The notes below the pieces were generated by a model. It was given only the letters and a program-made list of their open reading frames with translations. It did no database searches and was not told the DNA's origin. From assembly GCF_009742725.1 (NCBI RefSeq), contig NZ_WPHG01000003.1, positions 62,001-126,000 on the forward strand: DNA of 64,000 bases, written 5' to 3'. Both the position numbers and the translations under genes were made by a program. How positions within the stretch are numbered: the first letter of the stretch is position 1; every line of letters begins with the position of its first letter. Source of the DNA: Nitratireductor arenosus (GTDB lineage Bacteria; Pseudomonadota; Alphaproteobacteria; Rhizobiales; Rhizobiaceae). Shown here in pieces: positions 37,452 through 47,705 of the stretch.

Positions 37452-38258
37452 TCAGGCGCTCGATTTCACCGGCGCCGGCAGATGATCGCCGGACGGATGG
37501 ATCGACAGTTTCGACGAGATCGCCGCGGCGGCGTCGCGTACCGCCTTGAGGTGGATTTCGCGCTTTTCCTCGTTGTAGCGCGCCACCGCGCCGGCGACCG
37601 AGATCGCCGCGATGACCTCGCCGTCGATGCCATGGATCGGCGCGGCGATTGAAAAGGCGCCCTCATCGAGGTCATTGAGCGCGATATTGTAACCGTTGGC
37701 GCGGATGCGTTCGAGCGTTTCGCGCAATTTCTCCCGGTCTGTGATCGTGTAGGGGGTGAACGCTTCCAGCGGTTCGGCCAGCACGGCGTCGATGACGCTG
37801 GCGTCGGCATAGGCCAGAACCAGCAGCGAGCCGCCGCCGGCGTGCAACGGGCCGTTGCGTCCGGCCTGCGCGAACAAGCGGATCGAGTGATGGCCAGGTC
37901 GGGTGGCCAGCACCAGCGAACGGTGGCCTTCGCGCACGACCAGATTGACGTTTTCCAGCGTCCGGTCGCGCAGCGCGTCCATTACCGGCCGCGCCGCGAA
38001 AAGCAGGCTGCCGTCGCGCCCGACCCGCTCGCCGAGCACGCCCACCCGATAGCCGAGCGAATAGACCGCTCGTTCGGGGTCGCGGAACACGAAACCGCGA
38101 TCCTCCAGTGTCTGCAGCAACCTGAAGACGATCGTCTTGGTCATGCCCAGCGATTTCGCCAGCGCTGTGACGCCTTGGTCGGGCTGGTCGGCCAGCGCTT
38201 CCAGGACGGAGAGCGCACGATCGACCGCGGCGATCTTGTAGTTCTTCGTGCCGTTCAT
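37452..38258 (-). CDS. IclR family transcriptional regulator
   Basis: 268 residues: an N-terminal winged helix-turn-helix (about 12-65; KSLGMTKTIVFRLLQTLEDRGFV) and a C-terminal effector-binding IclR domain (about 85-255; the GPLHAGGGS and ISVAGA elements are typical). ATG 38258 is chosen; the frame to 38438 crosses the A/T-rich divergent promoter region and has no coding look. It sits between the M28-like gene and the divergent racemase/ABC operon, both with matching operators, so it very probably controls them and responds to their substrate. Confidence 0.9.
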   Translation of the reverse strand: MNGTKNYKIAAVDRALSVLEALADQPDQGVTALAKSLGMTKTIVFRLLQTLEDRGFVFRDPERAVYSLGYRVGVLGERVGRDGSLLFAARPVMDALRDRTLENVNLVVREGHRSLVLATRPGHHSIRLFAQAGRNGPLHAGGGSLLVLAYADASVIDAVLAEPLEAFTPYTITDREKLRETLERIRANGYNIALNDLDEGAFSIAAPIHGIDGEVIAAISVAGAVARYNEEKREIHLKAVRDAAAAISSKLSIHPSGDHLPAPVKSSA

Positions 38259-38341
38259 CGCGAAAGCTCCCTTTGGACCGATTATGGTCGGTTGAACGGT
38301 TCTTGCAATATTGCAGAAATATGGTTTACTCAACAAAATAA

Positions 38342-38368
38342 GAAACATTGTTTCGACCAATGAAACAA
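38342..38368. promoter_or_regulatory. IclR-type operator upstream of the racemase/ABC operon
   Basis: GAAACATTGTTTC at 38342-38354 is a perfect 6-1-6 palindrome; a third half-site GAAACA at 38362-38367 lies exactly 20 bases from the first, two helical turns, giving a second inverted pair TTGTTTC/GAAACAA (38348-38368). It sits just before the racemase start (38384) in the 125-base region divergent from the IclR gene. Confidence 0.65.
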
Positions 38369-38383
38369 ATATGAGGGGCGGAT

Positions 38384-39139
38384 ATGCGAATTGCCTATGT
38401 CGTGCCGGGCCCGATGTCGAAGGGACCGATGGGAGCAAGCGAGATGCGCCGGCGTGAGGCGCTTCTCAACGGCTGGGCCTTCGCCGGGACCGAGGTCGTC
38501 GTCGTCGATGTGCCCGACGGTCCGGCCTCCATTGAATCGGCCTATGAAGAGGCGATGTCGGTGCCGGCCACGGTCGAGCGCATCATGGCTTGCCAGCGTG
38601 ACGGTTTCGACGCCGCCATCATCGGCTGTTTCGGCGATCCGGGCCTGGAGGCCGCGCGTGAGCTGGCTACCATTCCGGTCATCGGACCGTGCGAAGCCTC
38701 GCTGCTGCTTGCCGCCGGCCTCGGCCACAAATTCAGCGTGCTGACCATCTTCGATAGCCTGATCGCGGGCCAGGAGATGCTCGCCGTTCGCGCTGGCGTG
38801 CGCGACAAGCTGGCATCGGTGCGTGCGACCAACATTCCCGTGCTCGATCTGATGAAAGACCCCGGCGCGACGAAAAAACGCCTTGTCGACGTGGCGCGCG
38901 CCTGCGTGGAGGAGGACCGGGCTGACGCCTTCTTGTTCGGCTGCATGACCATGTCCTTCCTCGACATGGGCGACGAGGTTTCAGCTGCGGTCGGCGCTCC
39001 GGCCGTCAACGCCGGACGAGCCGCGCTCAAACATGCCGAAATGCTGGTTTCAATGGGGCTTAGCCATTCCAAGAAAGCCTATCCCCTGCCGCCGAAAATG
39101 GCGGCCGGACAGTCCTTCGAGACCTTGCGGGTCGCCTGA
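38384..39139 (+). CDS. Asp/Glu/hydantoin racemase family protein
   Basis: Cofactor-independent racemase of 251 residues. The two catalytic cysteines of the family are C82 (IIGCFGDPGL) and C187 (FGCMTMSF). The GCFGDPGL wording is that of hydantoin racemases (HyuE) and related allantoin racemases more than of aspartate racemases. It is the first gene of the operon controlled by the IclR operator; with hydantoinase genes HyuB/HyuA downstream, racemisation of a 5-substituted hydantoin or related compound is likely. Confidence 0.85.
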   Translation: MRIAYVVPGPMSKGPMGASEMRRREALLNGWAFAGTEVVVVDVPDGPASIESAYEEAMSVPATVERIMACQRDGFDAAIIGCFGDPGLEAARELATIPVIGPCEASLLLAAGLGHKFSVLTIFDSLIAGQEMLAVRAGVRDKLASVRATNIPVLDLMKDPGATKKRLVDVARACVEEDRADAFLFGCMTMSFLDMGDEVSAAVGAPAVNAGRAALKHAEMLVSMGLSHSKKAYPLPPKMAAGQSFETLRVA

Positions 39140-39187
39140 GGCGTTCCGCCAATAATGATAACGATCCCGTTCCAGAGGAGAAAAGCG

Positions 39188-40843
39188 ATGAAGTTGATCC
39201 ACAAGGCGGCGCTGGCGACTGCGCTTGCCACGCTGTTTGCATCGGCCCCGGCGCTGGCGGGCGACCCGATCCGCACCATAGACCTGTTCACCCGTCCGCA
39301 GGCCGCGCAGCCGCAGGAATTCCAGTCCGTCCAGCTGATCGCGCAGGAATGGCGCAAGCTGGGGCTCGACGTCAATGTACGGGTCATGCCGTGGGAGCAG
39401 ATGGCCGATATCGTCTGGTATCAGCGCGACAAGTGGGACGTGACCGCCTGGCAGATGGTCGGCCGCCCCGAGCGCTCCGATCCGGACGAGATCGTCTACA
39501 ATCTGTTCCATTCCTCGACCGCCGAGAAAGGCTATAATTTCATCGGCTACAGCAATCCCGAGTTCGACGCTGTCGCCGAGGCGCAACGCGTGGAGATCGA
39601 CGAGGCCAAGCGCAAGCAACTGGTCTACAAGGCGCAGGAAATCCTCGCCGCCGACCAGCCCAACATGATGCTGGTGCATCCCAAGTCGACCTTCGCCTAT
39701 GACAAGACGGTGTGGAAGCCGGACTCGGTCGTCAACCAGAGCGGCATCGGCATCCGCAACACCTGGACCTTTATGTCGCTGGAGCCGCTGGGCGATCAGC
39801 GCGACATCATCGTCAATTCCGGCGACAACGTGCAGGCCGTCAACCCGCTCTACATTTCGGGCGGCGTCGACAGCTGGGTAACCGAGCTGCTCTACGACCG
39901 GCTGGCGCGCGTCGGGCCGGACGGCCTGCCCAAGCCGTGGGCGGCCGAAAGCTACGAGTGGAAAGACGACAAGACGATCGAGGTCAAGCTGCGCGCCGGC
40001 ATGACCTGGCATGACGGCAAGCCGGTAACGGTCGAGGACGTCAAGTTCTCCTTCGATGCCGTCGTCAGCGGCGAGGCGCCGATGTACAAGCCGTTCGCCA
40101 CCAATGTCGCCGGCATCGACATCGTCGACGACCGCACCTTGGTCTTCCATCTCAACAATCCCGCCGCGTCCTTTGTCACCTCGAGCCTGGCCAAGATCAA
40201 CCTGATTCCCAAACATGTGTGGGAGCCGGTGCTTGAGGACCTCAAGACCAAGGAGGAAAACGCCGAGAGCTATCAGGAAGACACCCCGATCGGCTCGGGC
40301 CCCTTCAGGTTCGAGCGCTGGCTGACCAACGAGGAGATCGTTCTGTCGGCCAACAAGGATCACTTCAACGCGCCGAAGGCCGACCGCTGGATCCTGCGCA
40401 TCGTTCCCAATGTCGAGGCCGCGCTCGGTATGCTGCGCTCCGGCGAGATCAACTTCATTGGCGAGTTCTCCGGTGATCCGCAGGTGTTGATCGACGCCGC
40501 CGAGGCCGATGGCGACCTGAACGTGGTGTCGACCGTCGATATCGGCTTCCGCTATCTCGCCTTCAACGAGCGGCGCGCGCCCTTCAACGACGCGGCGTTC
40601 CGCCGCGCTCTGTCGGCCGCGGTCGACCGGCGGCTGATCGTCAAGGCGGCCTTTAAGGGCTTCGCCGAAGCCTCGAACTCGGTCGTATCGCCGGCGCTCG
40701 AATTCTGGCACGACGCCGCCGTGGTCGAGAATTTCAAGGCGGGCCAGGACGTGGCCAAGAAAATCCTCGAAGACGCCGGCTACACGCTCGAGGGCGACCG
40801 CTTGCACTATCCGGGCGACCAGAAGGAAGAATACGCCCAGTAG
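39188..40843 (+). CDS. ABC transporter substrate-binding protein, family 5, apparently circularly permuted
   Basis: Periplasmic dipeptide/oligopeptide/nickel-type receptor, 551 residues with a signal peptide (cleavage after Pro-Ala-Leu-Ala, residue 24). The order of segments is unusual. Residues about 28-195 match what is normally the C-terminal end of SBP_bac_5 proteins (QLIAQEWRKLGLDVNVRVM, then NLFHSS, GYSNPEFDA, AQEILAADQP). Residues about 206-545 match the normal N-terminal and middle part (LYDRLARVGPDG, WHDGKPVTVEDVKFSFDAV at 274-292, then the FNDAAFRRALSAAVDR helix at 466-481), ending at AGYTLEGDRLHYP where normal proteins continue. Length is that of one full domain, so this is a permutation and not a fusion. 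It feeds the permease/ATPase genes downstream. Confidence 0.9.
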   Translation: MKLIHKAALATALATLFASAPALAGDPIRTIDLFTRPQAAQPQEFQSVQLIAQEWRKLGLDVNVRVMPWEQMADIVWYQRDKWDVTAWQMVGRPERSDPDEIVYNLFHSSTAEKGYNFIGYSNPEFDAVAEAQRVEIDEAKRKQLVYKAQEILAADQPNMMLVHPKSTFAYDKTVWKPDSVVNQSGIGIRNTWTFMSLEPLGDQRDIIVNSGDNVQAVNPLYISGGVDSWVTELLYDRLARVGPDGLPKPWAAESYEWKDDKTIEVKLRAGMTWHDGKPVTVEDVKFSFDAVVSGEAPMYKPFATNVAGIDIVDDRTLVFHLNNPAASFVTSSLAKINLIPKHVWEPVLEDLKTKEENAESYQEDTPIGSGPFRFERWLTNEEIVLSANKDHFNAPKADRWILRIVPNVEAALGMLRSGEINFIGEFSGDPQVLIDAAEADGDLNVVSTVDIGFRYLAFNERRAPFNDAAFRRALSAAVDRRLIVKAAFKGFAEASNSVVSPALEFWHDAAVVENFKAGQDVAKKILEDAGYTLEGDRLHYPGDQKEEYAQ

Positions 40844-40853
40844 AGACCGAAGA

Positions 40854-40880
40854 GCCGTGCCGGTCCCGTTCCGGCACGGC
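40854..40880 (+). terminator. intercistronic hairpin between binding protein and permease genes
   Basis: GCCGTGCCGG (40854-40863) and CCGGCACGGC (40871-40880) form a perfect 10-base stem with a 7-base loop, 10 bases after the binding-protein stop and without a T run. Such hairpins commonly stabilise the 5' part of the transcript or cause partial termination, so that binding protein is made in excess of permease. Confidence 0.6.
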
Positions 40881-40927
40881 CTTGCTCGACAGGGCCGTTC
40901 TGACGCCACCACGGGAGTGCTCGGGGA

Positions 40928-41905
40928 ATGTTTCAGCTAAAGGCGGCGGTCGGCCGGATCCTGCAGCTCGGTCTCGTGCTGTGGGCGGTCGTGACAATCT
41001 TGTTCCTGATGTTCCGCCTGATGCCCGGCAATCCGATGGCGGCCTATATCGATCCAACCTTCACCGAAGAGCAGCAGCTCGCTCTGATGGCCCAGTTCGG
41101 CCTCGACAAGCCTTTGTGGGAGCAATATTTCATCTATCTCGCCAATCTGGTGCAGGGCGAACTCGGCCAGAGTTTCCGCTACCGCGAGCCGGTCGCCGAA
41201 CGCATCCTGGCCCTGTTGCCCAACACGCTCATCCTCACCTTCACCTCGCTGATCATCGCCTATGTGTTTGGGGTTTTGGCCGGCGCCTATCTCGCCTGGC
41301 GGCGCGGCAGCGCGGTCGAACAGGCAGCGATCCCGGTCGTCCTGACGACGCGCGCCATGCCCGAATTCTGGCTCGGCATGGTTCTTCTGGCGATCTTTTC
41401 GTTCTGGCTCGGCTGGTTTCCCGCCGGTGGCACGCGCTCGGCCGGCACCGATCATGGCAACCTTCTGGGACTTTACACCTCCGCCGATTTCCTGTCGCAT
41501 CTGGCCCTGCCGGCGCTGACGCTGGCCATCTACAGTCAGGGCCTGCCGCTGCTTTTGATGCGCTCCAATATGCTCGACGTGATGAAGGAGGACTTCGTCA
41601 CCATGGCGCGCATCAAGGGCCTGTCTAACTGGACCGTGGTTGTGCGCCATGCCGCGCGCAACGCGCTGTTGCCGGTGATGACCTCCTTTGCGATCGCCGT
41701 CGGTTACCAGCTTCAGGGCAATGTCGTGGTCGAATCGGTGTTTTCCTGGCCGGGGCTGGGGCGCGAACTGGTCAATGCGGTGTCGGCCTCGGACTACCCG
41801 CTCGCCCAGGGTGCGTTCTTGATGATCGCGATCGTGGTCATCCTGATGAATTTGATTGCCGACCTGCTCTATGCGCTGCTTGATCCGAGGGTGACGCATG
41901 TCTGA
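40928..41905 (+). CDS. ABC transporter permease (DppB type)
   Basis: Inner-membrane subunit of a dipeptide/nickel-type importer, 325 residues, with about six membrane helices and the coupling-helix EAA-like segment MARIKGLSNWTVVVRHAARNALLPV (about 227-251). The signature RLMPGNP near residue 30 is typical of DppB. It overlaps the next permease gene by 8 bases. Confidence 0.92.
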   Translation: MFQLKAAVGRILQLGLVLWAVVTILFLMFRLMPGNPMAAYIDPTFTEEQQLALMAQFGLDKPLWEQYFIYLANLVQGELGQSFRYREPVAERILALLPNTLILTFTSLIIAYVFGVLAGAYLAWRRGSAVEQAAIPVVLTTRAMPEFWLGMVLLAIFSFWLGWFPAGGTRSAGTDHGNLLGLYTSADFLSHLALPALTLAIYSQGLPLLLMRSNMLDVMKEDFVTMARIKGLSNWTVVVRHAARNALLPVMTSFAIAVGYQLQGNVVVESVFSWPGLGRELVNAVSASDYPLAQGAFLMIAIVVILMNLIADLLYALLDPRVTHV

Positions 41906-42790
41906 AACCGTCATCGCCCGCCCCGCCCTCGTCTCGCGCCTGTTCGGCGCGCTGCGCTTGCCCATCAACGATCCGTTCGCCGTCGCCGGGCTTGTGATCT
42001 ACGCCGTTTTCGTGTTGACCGCGATCTTCGCCGACCAGATCGCGCCCTACGATCCGACCGAGATCCTCTACACCGAGGAGTTCGATCTCGCCGCCGATCT
42101 GAGACCCGGCGAGCAGGGCTTCGTGCTTGGCACCACCAGTCTCGGCCGGGACATCTTTTCGCAGATCGTCCACGGCAGCCGCTCGGCGCTGCTGATCGGC
42201 GTCACGGCGGCCTTCATGGTGGCGCTGATCGGCTCGATCGTCGGCCTCGTCTCGGGCTACTTCGGCGGCTGGATCGACGCGCTTTTGATGCGGCTGGCCG
42301 ACATCGCCTTCGGTATTCCGTTCCTGCCCTTCGTCATCGTTCTGGCGGCCTTTCTGGAGCCGTCGATCTGGAACGTGGTTTTCGCCATGGCGCTGGTCTT
42401 GTGGCGTGACACCGGCCGCGTCATTCGCAGCCAGGTTCTGACCCTGCGCTCGCGCGGTTATGTCGAGGCGGCGCGCGTGGCCGGTTCCTCCAACCTCAAG
42501 ATCATTACGCGCCACATCGCGCCCAACATCCTGCCGCTCTCCTTCCTCTACGGCTCGATCGCTATCGGCTGGGCGATCCTGACCGAAGCCTCGATCAGCT
42601 TTCTCGGCTTCGGCGATCCGAGCCAAATCAGCTGGGGCTACATGCTGCAGGACGCCTTCGCCAGCCAGGCGCTCGCCAAGCAGGCCTATTACTGGTTCGT
42701 GCCGCCGGGCATCTGCATCATCCTTGTCGTCAGCGCGGGCTTCTTCATCACCCGCGGTTACGAAAACATCCTGTTTCCGAAGTTGGGCAG

Positions 42791-42794
<4 letters not shown>
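41898..42794 (+). CDS. ABC transporter permease (DppC type)
   Basis: Second permease subunit, 298 residues, with the DppC N-terminal helix (about 30-50), the GTTSLGRDIFSQIVHGSRSAL element (about 75-95) and the EAA loop YVEAARVAGSSNLKIITRHIAPN (about 191-213). It overlaps the neighbours on both sides (8 and 4 bases), so the transporter genes are translationally coupled. Confidence 0.92.
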
Positions 42795-43791
<997 letters not shown>

Positions 43792-43807
<16 letters not shown>

Positions 43808-44832
43808 CGACGGCCGGCAAGCACAGGCATGAGGTGTTCGTGTCCGCGCGCGATGCGCAGCTCCATTTTCGCGCCGGCGGCGCGTTGGCCGCGATGCGCG
43901 GCAAGTCCCGCCTGATCAAGGCCGTCGACGGCGTCAGCTTCGACATTTGCCGCGGCGAAAGCGTTGGCCTGCTCGGCGAATCCGGCTGCGGCAAGACCTC
44001 CATGGGCCGGATGCTGCTCAAGCTGGAGGAGGCGACCGGCGGCGCCGTCACCTTCGACGGGGCCGATCTCAACACGTTGCGCGGCGAAGCGCTCAGAGCC
44101 TTCCGCACCCGCGCGCAACTGATCTTCCAGAACCCGTTCGACGCGGTCAATCCGCGCTTCACCATTCGCGCCACGCTGGCCGAACCGCTGGAGAACGCGG
44201 GCGTGCCCCCGGCCGAGCGCGAACAGCGCATCATCGCCGCGTTGGAACTGGTGCGCCTGCCCAATCCGGCCGAATTCCTCGACCGCCATCCACATCAGCT
44301 TTCCGGCGGCCAGCTCCAGCGCGTGGTGATGGCGCGCGCACTCATTCTCCAGCCGGATTTCGTGGTGGCCGACGAGCCGGTCTCGATGCTTGACGTGTCG
44401 GTGCGCGCCGGCGTTTTGAACGTGTTTCGCGACGTGCGCGACCGGCTGAACCTGACGGCGATCTATATCAGTCACGACCTGGCGCTGGTGCGTTATGTCT
44501 GCGAGCGCACCATCGTCATGTATCTCGGCCGCATCATGGAGGACGGTCCGACAGAGGACATCGTCCGCGAGCCGCTGCATCCCTATACCAGGGCGCTGGT
44601 CGCCGCCGTGCCGGTGCCCCATCCCGACCAGGACCACGCGCCATTGCCGATCGGCCGCGGCGCTCCCGACCCGCTCAACCCGCCATCGGGTTGCGTGTTC
44701 CGCGATCGCTGCCCGAAGGCGCACGCACGTTGCGCCGCCGAAATCCCGGTGCCGCGCCAGGTCGGCACGCGCCGCGTCGCGTGTCATCTCTATGACGAGG
44801 CCGGGGCGGCCGCGCCGGGGAAGACGGCCTGA
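43792..44832 (+). CDS. ABC transporter ATP-binding protein (DppF type)
   Basis: Second ATPase, 346 residues from ATG 43792 or 342 from ATG 43804, which overlaps the preceding stop as ATGA. Walker A GESGCGKTS is at about 62-70, signature LSGGQLQRV at about 168-176, Walker B FVVADEPVSMLD at about 189-200, and a C-terminal CVFRDRCPKAHARC cysteine cluster. Together with DppD it energises import of the ligand captured by the permuted binding protein. Confidence 0.93.
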
Positions 44833-45827
44833 TGCGCGCCGCCTTCTACACCCGCACCGGCCCGGCCGCCGACGTGCTCGAAATCGGCGAACGCCCCGAT
44901 CCGGTCGCCGGACCCGGCGAGGTGTTGGTGCGCGTGCGCGCTTCCGGCATCAACCCGGCCGACGTCAAGCGCCGCGCCGGCTGGCGCGGCATGGCGATGG
45001 AGCATCCGCTCGTCATCCCCCATACCGACGGCGCCGGCGAGATCGTCGATGTCGGGCAGGGCGTCGATCGGGTGCGGATCGGCGAACGGGTGTGGCTGTG
45101 GAACGCGCAGGGCGGGTATGGCGAGGCCGGTCGCCCCTTCGGCAGCGCCGCCGAGCTGATCGCGCTTCCCGCCGCGCAGGCGGTCCACCTGCCCGATGAA
45201 TTCGACTTTGCGGCCGGCGCCTGTCTCGGCGTGCCGGCGATGACGGCGCATCGCGCCGTCCATGCCGACGGGCCGGTCGCGGGCCTGACGATCCTCGTCA
45301 ATGGGGCCGCCGGCGCCGTCGGCCACATTGCGGTGCAGATCGCCGTCGCCGGCGGCGCCAACGTCATCGGCACGGCCGGCAGCCCAGCGGCGGCGGCGCA
45401 CGCCCGCGCCGCCGGCGCGGCTGAAGTGATCGATCGCCGTCGCGAGGATGTCGCCGCGCGGGTGATGGAACTGACCGGCGGGACCGGCGTCGACCGGGTG
45501 GTGGAGGTCGATTTCGGCGCCAACCACCACACCGACATCGCCGTGCTGAAGGCGAACGGCACGATTGCGTCTTATTCGTCGACGAGCGCGCCGGAGCCGA
45601 TGCTGCCCTACTACGCCTTTGCCAACAAGGGCGCCAATCTGCGCTTCATCCAGGGGTTCGCCATTCCCACGGCCGCGCGCCGGGCCGGCGAACGGCGCCT
45701 GGCCGAACTCGCGGCGGCCGGCCGGCTGACGGTCGCGATCGCCGAGACCTATCCGCTCACCGAAATCGCCGCCGCCCACGCGCATGTCGAAAAAGGCGCC
45801 ATCGGCAATGTCGTCGTCACGATCTGA
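44832..45827 (+). CDS. zinc-independent alcohol dehydrogenase / quinone reductase (MDR) family
   Basis: Medium-chain reductase of 331 residues. A GroES-like N-terminal half (VRVRASGINPADVKRR at about 35-50) precedes a Rossmann half with GAAGAVGHIAVQIA at about 158-171. The four-cysteine structural zinc loop is absent, as in quinone oxidoreductases (QOR). The start overlaps the ATPase stop by one base. The reaction is unknown; it may act on an unsaturated carbonyl intermediate of the pathway or on a quinone. Confidence 0.87.
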   Translation: MRAAFYTRTGPAADVLEIGERPDPVAGPGEVLVRVRASGINPADVKRRAGWRGMAMEHPLVIPHTDGAGEIVDVGQGVDRVRIGERVWLWNAQGGYGEAGRPFGSAAELIALPAAQAVHLPDEFDFAAGACLGVPAMTAHRAVHADGPVAGLTILVNGAAGAVGHIAVQIAVAGGANVIGTAGSPAAAAHARAAGAAEVIDRRREDVAARVMELTGGTGVDRVVEVDFGANHHTDIAVLKANGTIASYSSTSAPEPMLPYYAFANKGANLRFIQGFAIPTAARRAGERRLAELAAAGRLTVAIAETYPLTEIAAAHAHVEKGAIGNVVVTI

Positions 45828-45875
45828 GTTGAGCCGGGCGCGGACCGCGCCCGCAGATGATCTTCGAGGAAGGAA

Positions 45876-47705
45876 ATGATGCTTCAATCCGTTGAACAGC
45901 ACAAGCCGGGCGCGGAGGCCGGCCGGACTTGCGATCCGGTGTCGCTCGAGATTATCCGCGGCGCCATCGCAGCGGCCCAGTCGGAGATGGAGGCGCTGCT
46001 CGAACGCACCGCGATCTCGGCCTTCATCCGCGAGAAGAAGGATTTTTATACCGCCTTGTTCGATGCCGATGGCGTCATGGCGGTCGGCTCGATGGTGCCG
46101 ATCTTCGGCGACATGACGGGCCCCGTGCTGGAGGCATTTCCCGCCGACACGATGAAGCCCGGCGATCTCTACTGGTACAATGATTGCTACGGCTCGCGCG
46201 GCGCGGTTTCGCATTCCAACGATCAGGTGCTGCTGGCGCCGGTGTTCCAAGACGGCAGGCGTTGCGCCTTCGTGATGAGCTGGGCGCATTTTGCCGATAT
46301 CGGCGGCATCCGCCCGGGCTCGATCAGCCCCGACGCGACCGAAATCTTCCAGGAAGGCATCATCATCCCCGTCACCAAGCTGATCGACGGTGGCGTGACC
46401 AACGAGGCCACGCTGTCGATCTTCCACCGCAATTCGCGGTTCCCCGAGCAGAGCGTCGGCGACATGCGCGCCCTGATGGCGAGTGTGGAGCTGGGTGTCA
46501 GACGTGTTGCCGAAATCGTCGACAGGTTCAGTCCGGACGTGTTTTCCGACGCGCTCGCCCAGTTGCTGGCCCGCACCCGGCGCCTGGTGCGCGAGAGGCT
46601 CGCCGAGACCTTCGATTATGGCACCCACCGCTTCACCGACGCCATTGACGGCGACGGCCACGGCAACGGACCGTTCAAGATCCGGTTCGCCCTGACCCGG
46701 GAAAAGGGCGGGGACGGCGAGGATCGTTTCGTCTTCGATGCCGGCGAAACCGACGACCAGGCGCCGGGTCCGGTGAACTACATCATGAATCGCGGCGTGC
46801 CCGGCATGGCGCTCGGGCTTTATTATCTCGGCGGCGATGCGGGCCAGGTGTGCAATGCGGGCGGGCCGGACGCGATCGACGAGGTGCGCCTGCGCGAGGG
46901 CTCGCTTCTGATGCCGCGCTTTCCGGCCCCGCTCGGCATGCGCGGCCTGACCACGATGCGCGTCCTGTCGGCCATGAACGGTCTCGTCAATGTCGCCGGC
47001 GGCGGCGCGCCGGCCGCCAATTCGGCCTATGTGATTTCCATCATGCGCGGCAATTTCCGCACCGAGGCCGGCCAGTTGGAGCGTTTTCTGCTCGCCGACG
47101 GTATCGGTGTCGGCTATGGCGCCAGACCCAACGCCGACGGCATCGACGCCGTCTATTTCGTCGCCCAGGAGAACTATCCCGTCGAGTTCCTCGAACTCGG
47201 CTATCCGGTGCGGCTCCTGCGCTACGGCGTCGTGCCCGATTCCGGCGGACCCGGCCGCTACCGAGGCGGCTGTGGAATCGTGCGCGAATACGAGATCCTC
47301 GCCGAGGATGCCGTGCTCGCCGTGCGCATCGACAGCGTCAAGAACCCGCCCTGGGGCATCGATGGCGGGATGGGCGGTGGCGTCGGACGCGCCACGGTCA
47401 ATCCCGGCACCGAGCGCGAGCGGGTTCTTGCGCCGTTGTCGGACGGCAACCGTCTGGTGCGCGGCGACATTCTGCGCATGGAGACCGGCGGCGGCGGCGG
47501 CCACGGTCACCCCTTCGACCGGCCGGCCGAGCGTGTGCTGGACGACGTGCTCGGCGGCTATGTCGGCGTCGACGCCGCGCGCGACAACTATGGCGTCGTC
47601 ATCGCCGATGGCGAGATCGACAGGCAGGCAACGACCGCCCTGCGCAAGAAAAGGCCGGCCACGCGCCGCTTCCACCGTCAGGAGTATGTCGATGCCCTCG
47701 TCTGA
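45876..47705 (+). CDS. hydantoinase B / oxoprolinase family protein (HyuB)
   Basis: Subunit of an ATP-dependent cyclic-amide hydrolase (N-methylhydantoinase, 5-oxoprolinase or acetone/acetophenone carboxylase type), 609 residues. Family marks are CDPVSLEIIRGAIAAAQSEME near the start and YWYNDCYGSRGAVSHSNDQVLLAPVF at about 95-120, where metal and substrate residues lie; GGGGHGHPFDRPAERVLDDV is near the C-terminus (about 540). GAGGAAGG precedes ATG 45876. It overlaps HyuA by 14 bases. Confidence 0.92.
   Translation: MMLQSVEQHKPGAEAGRTCDPVSLEIIRGAIAAAQSEMEALLERTAISAFIREKKDFYTALFDADGVMAVGSMVPIFGDMTGPVLEAFPADTMKPGDLYWYNDCYGSRGAVSHSNDQVLLAPVFQDGRRCAFVMSWAHFADIGGIRPGSISPDATEIFQEGIIIPVTKLIDGGVTNEATLSIFHRNSRFPEQSVGDMRALMASVELGVRRVAEIVDRFSPDVFSDALAQLLARTRRLVRERLAETFDYGTHRFTDAIDGDGHGNGPFKIRFALTREKGGDGEDRFVFDAGETDDQAPGPVNYIMNRGVPGMALGLYYLGGDAGQVCNAGGPDAIDEVRLREGSLLMPRFPAPLGMRGLTTMRVLSAMNGLVNVAGGGAPAANSAYVISIMRGNFRTEAGQLERFLLADGIGVGYGARPNADGIDAVYFVAQENYPVEFLELGYPVRLLRYGVVPDSGGPGRYRGGCGIVREYEILAEDAVLAVRIDSVKNPPWGIDGGMGGGVGRATVNPGTERERVLAPLSDGNRLVRGDILRMETGGGGGHGHPFDRPAERVLDDVLGGYVGVDAARDNYGVVIADGEIDRQATTALRKKRPATRRFHRQEYVDALV

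Noticed and set aside
38259-38438. N-terminal extension of the IclR regulator
   Set aside because: The added residues run through the A/T-rich divergent promoter and the operator and do not look like protein; ATG 38258 gives the normal family length.
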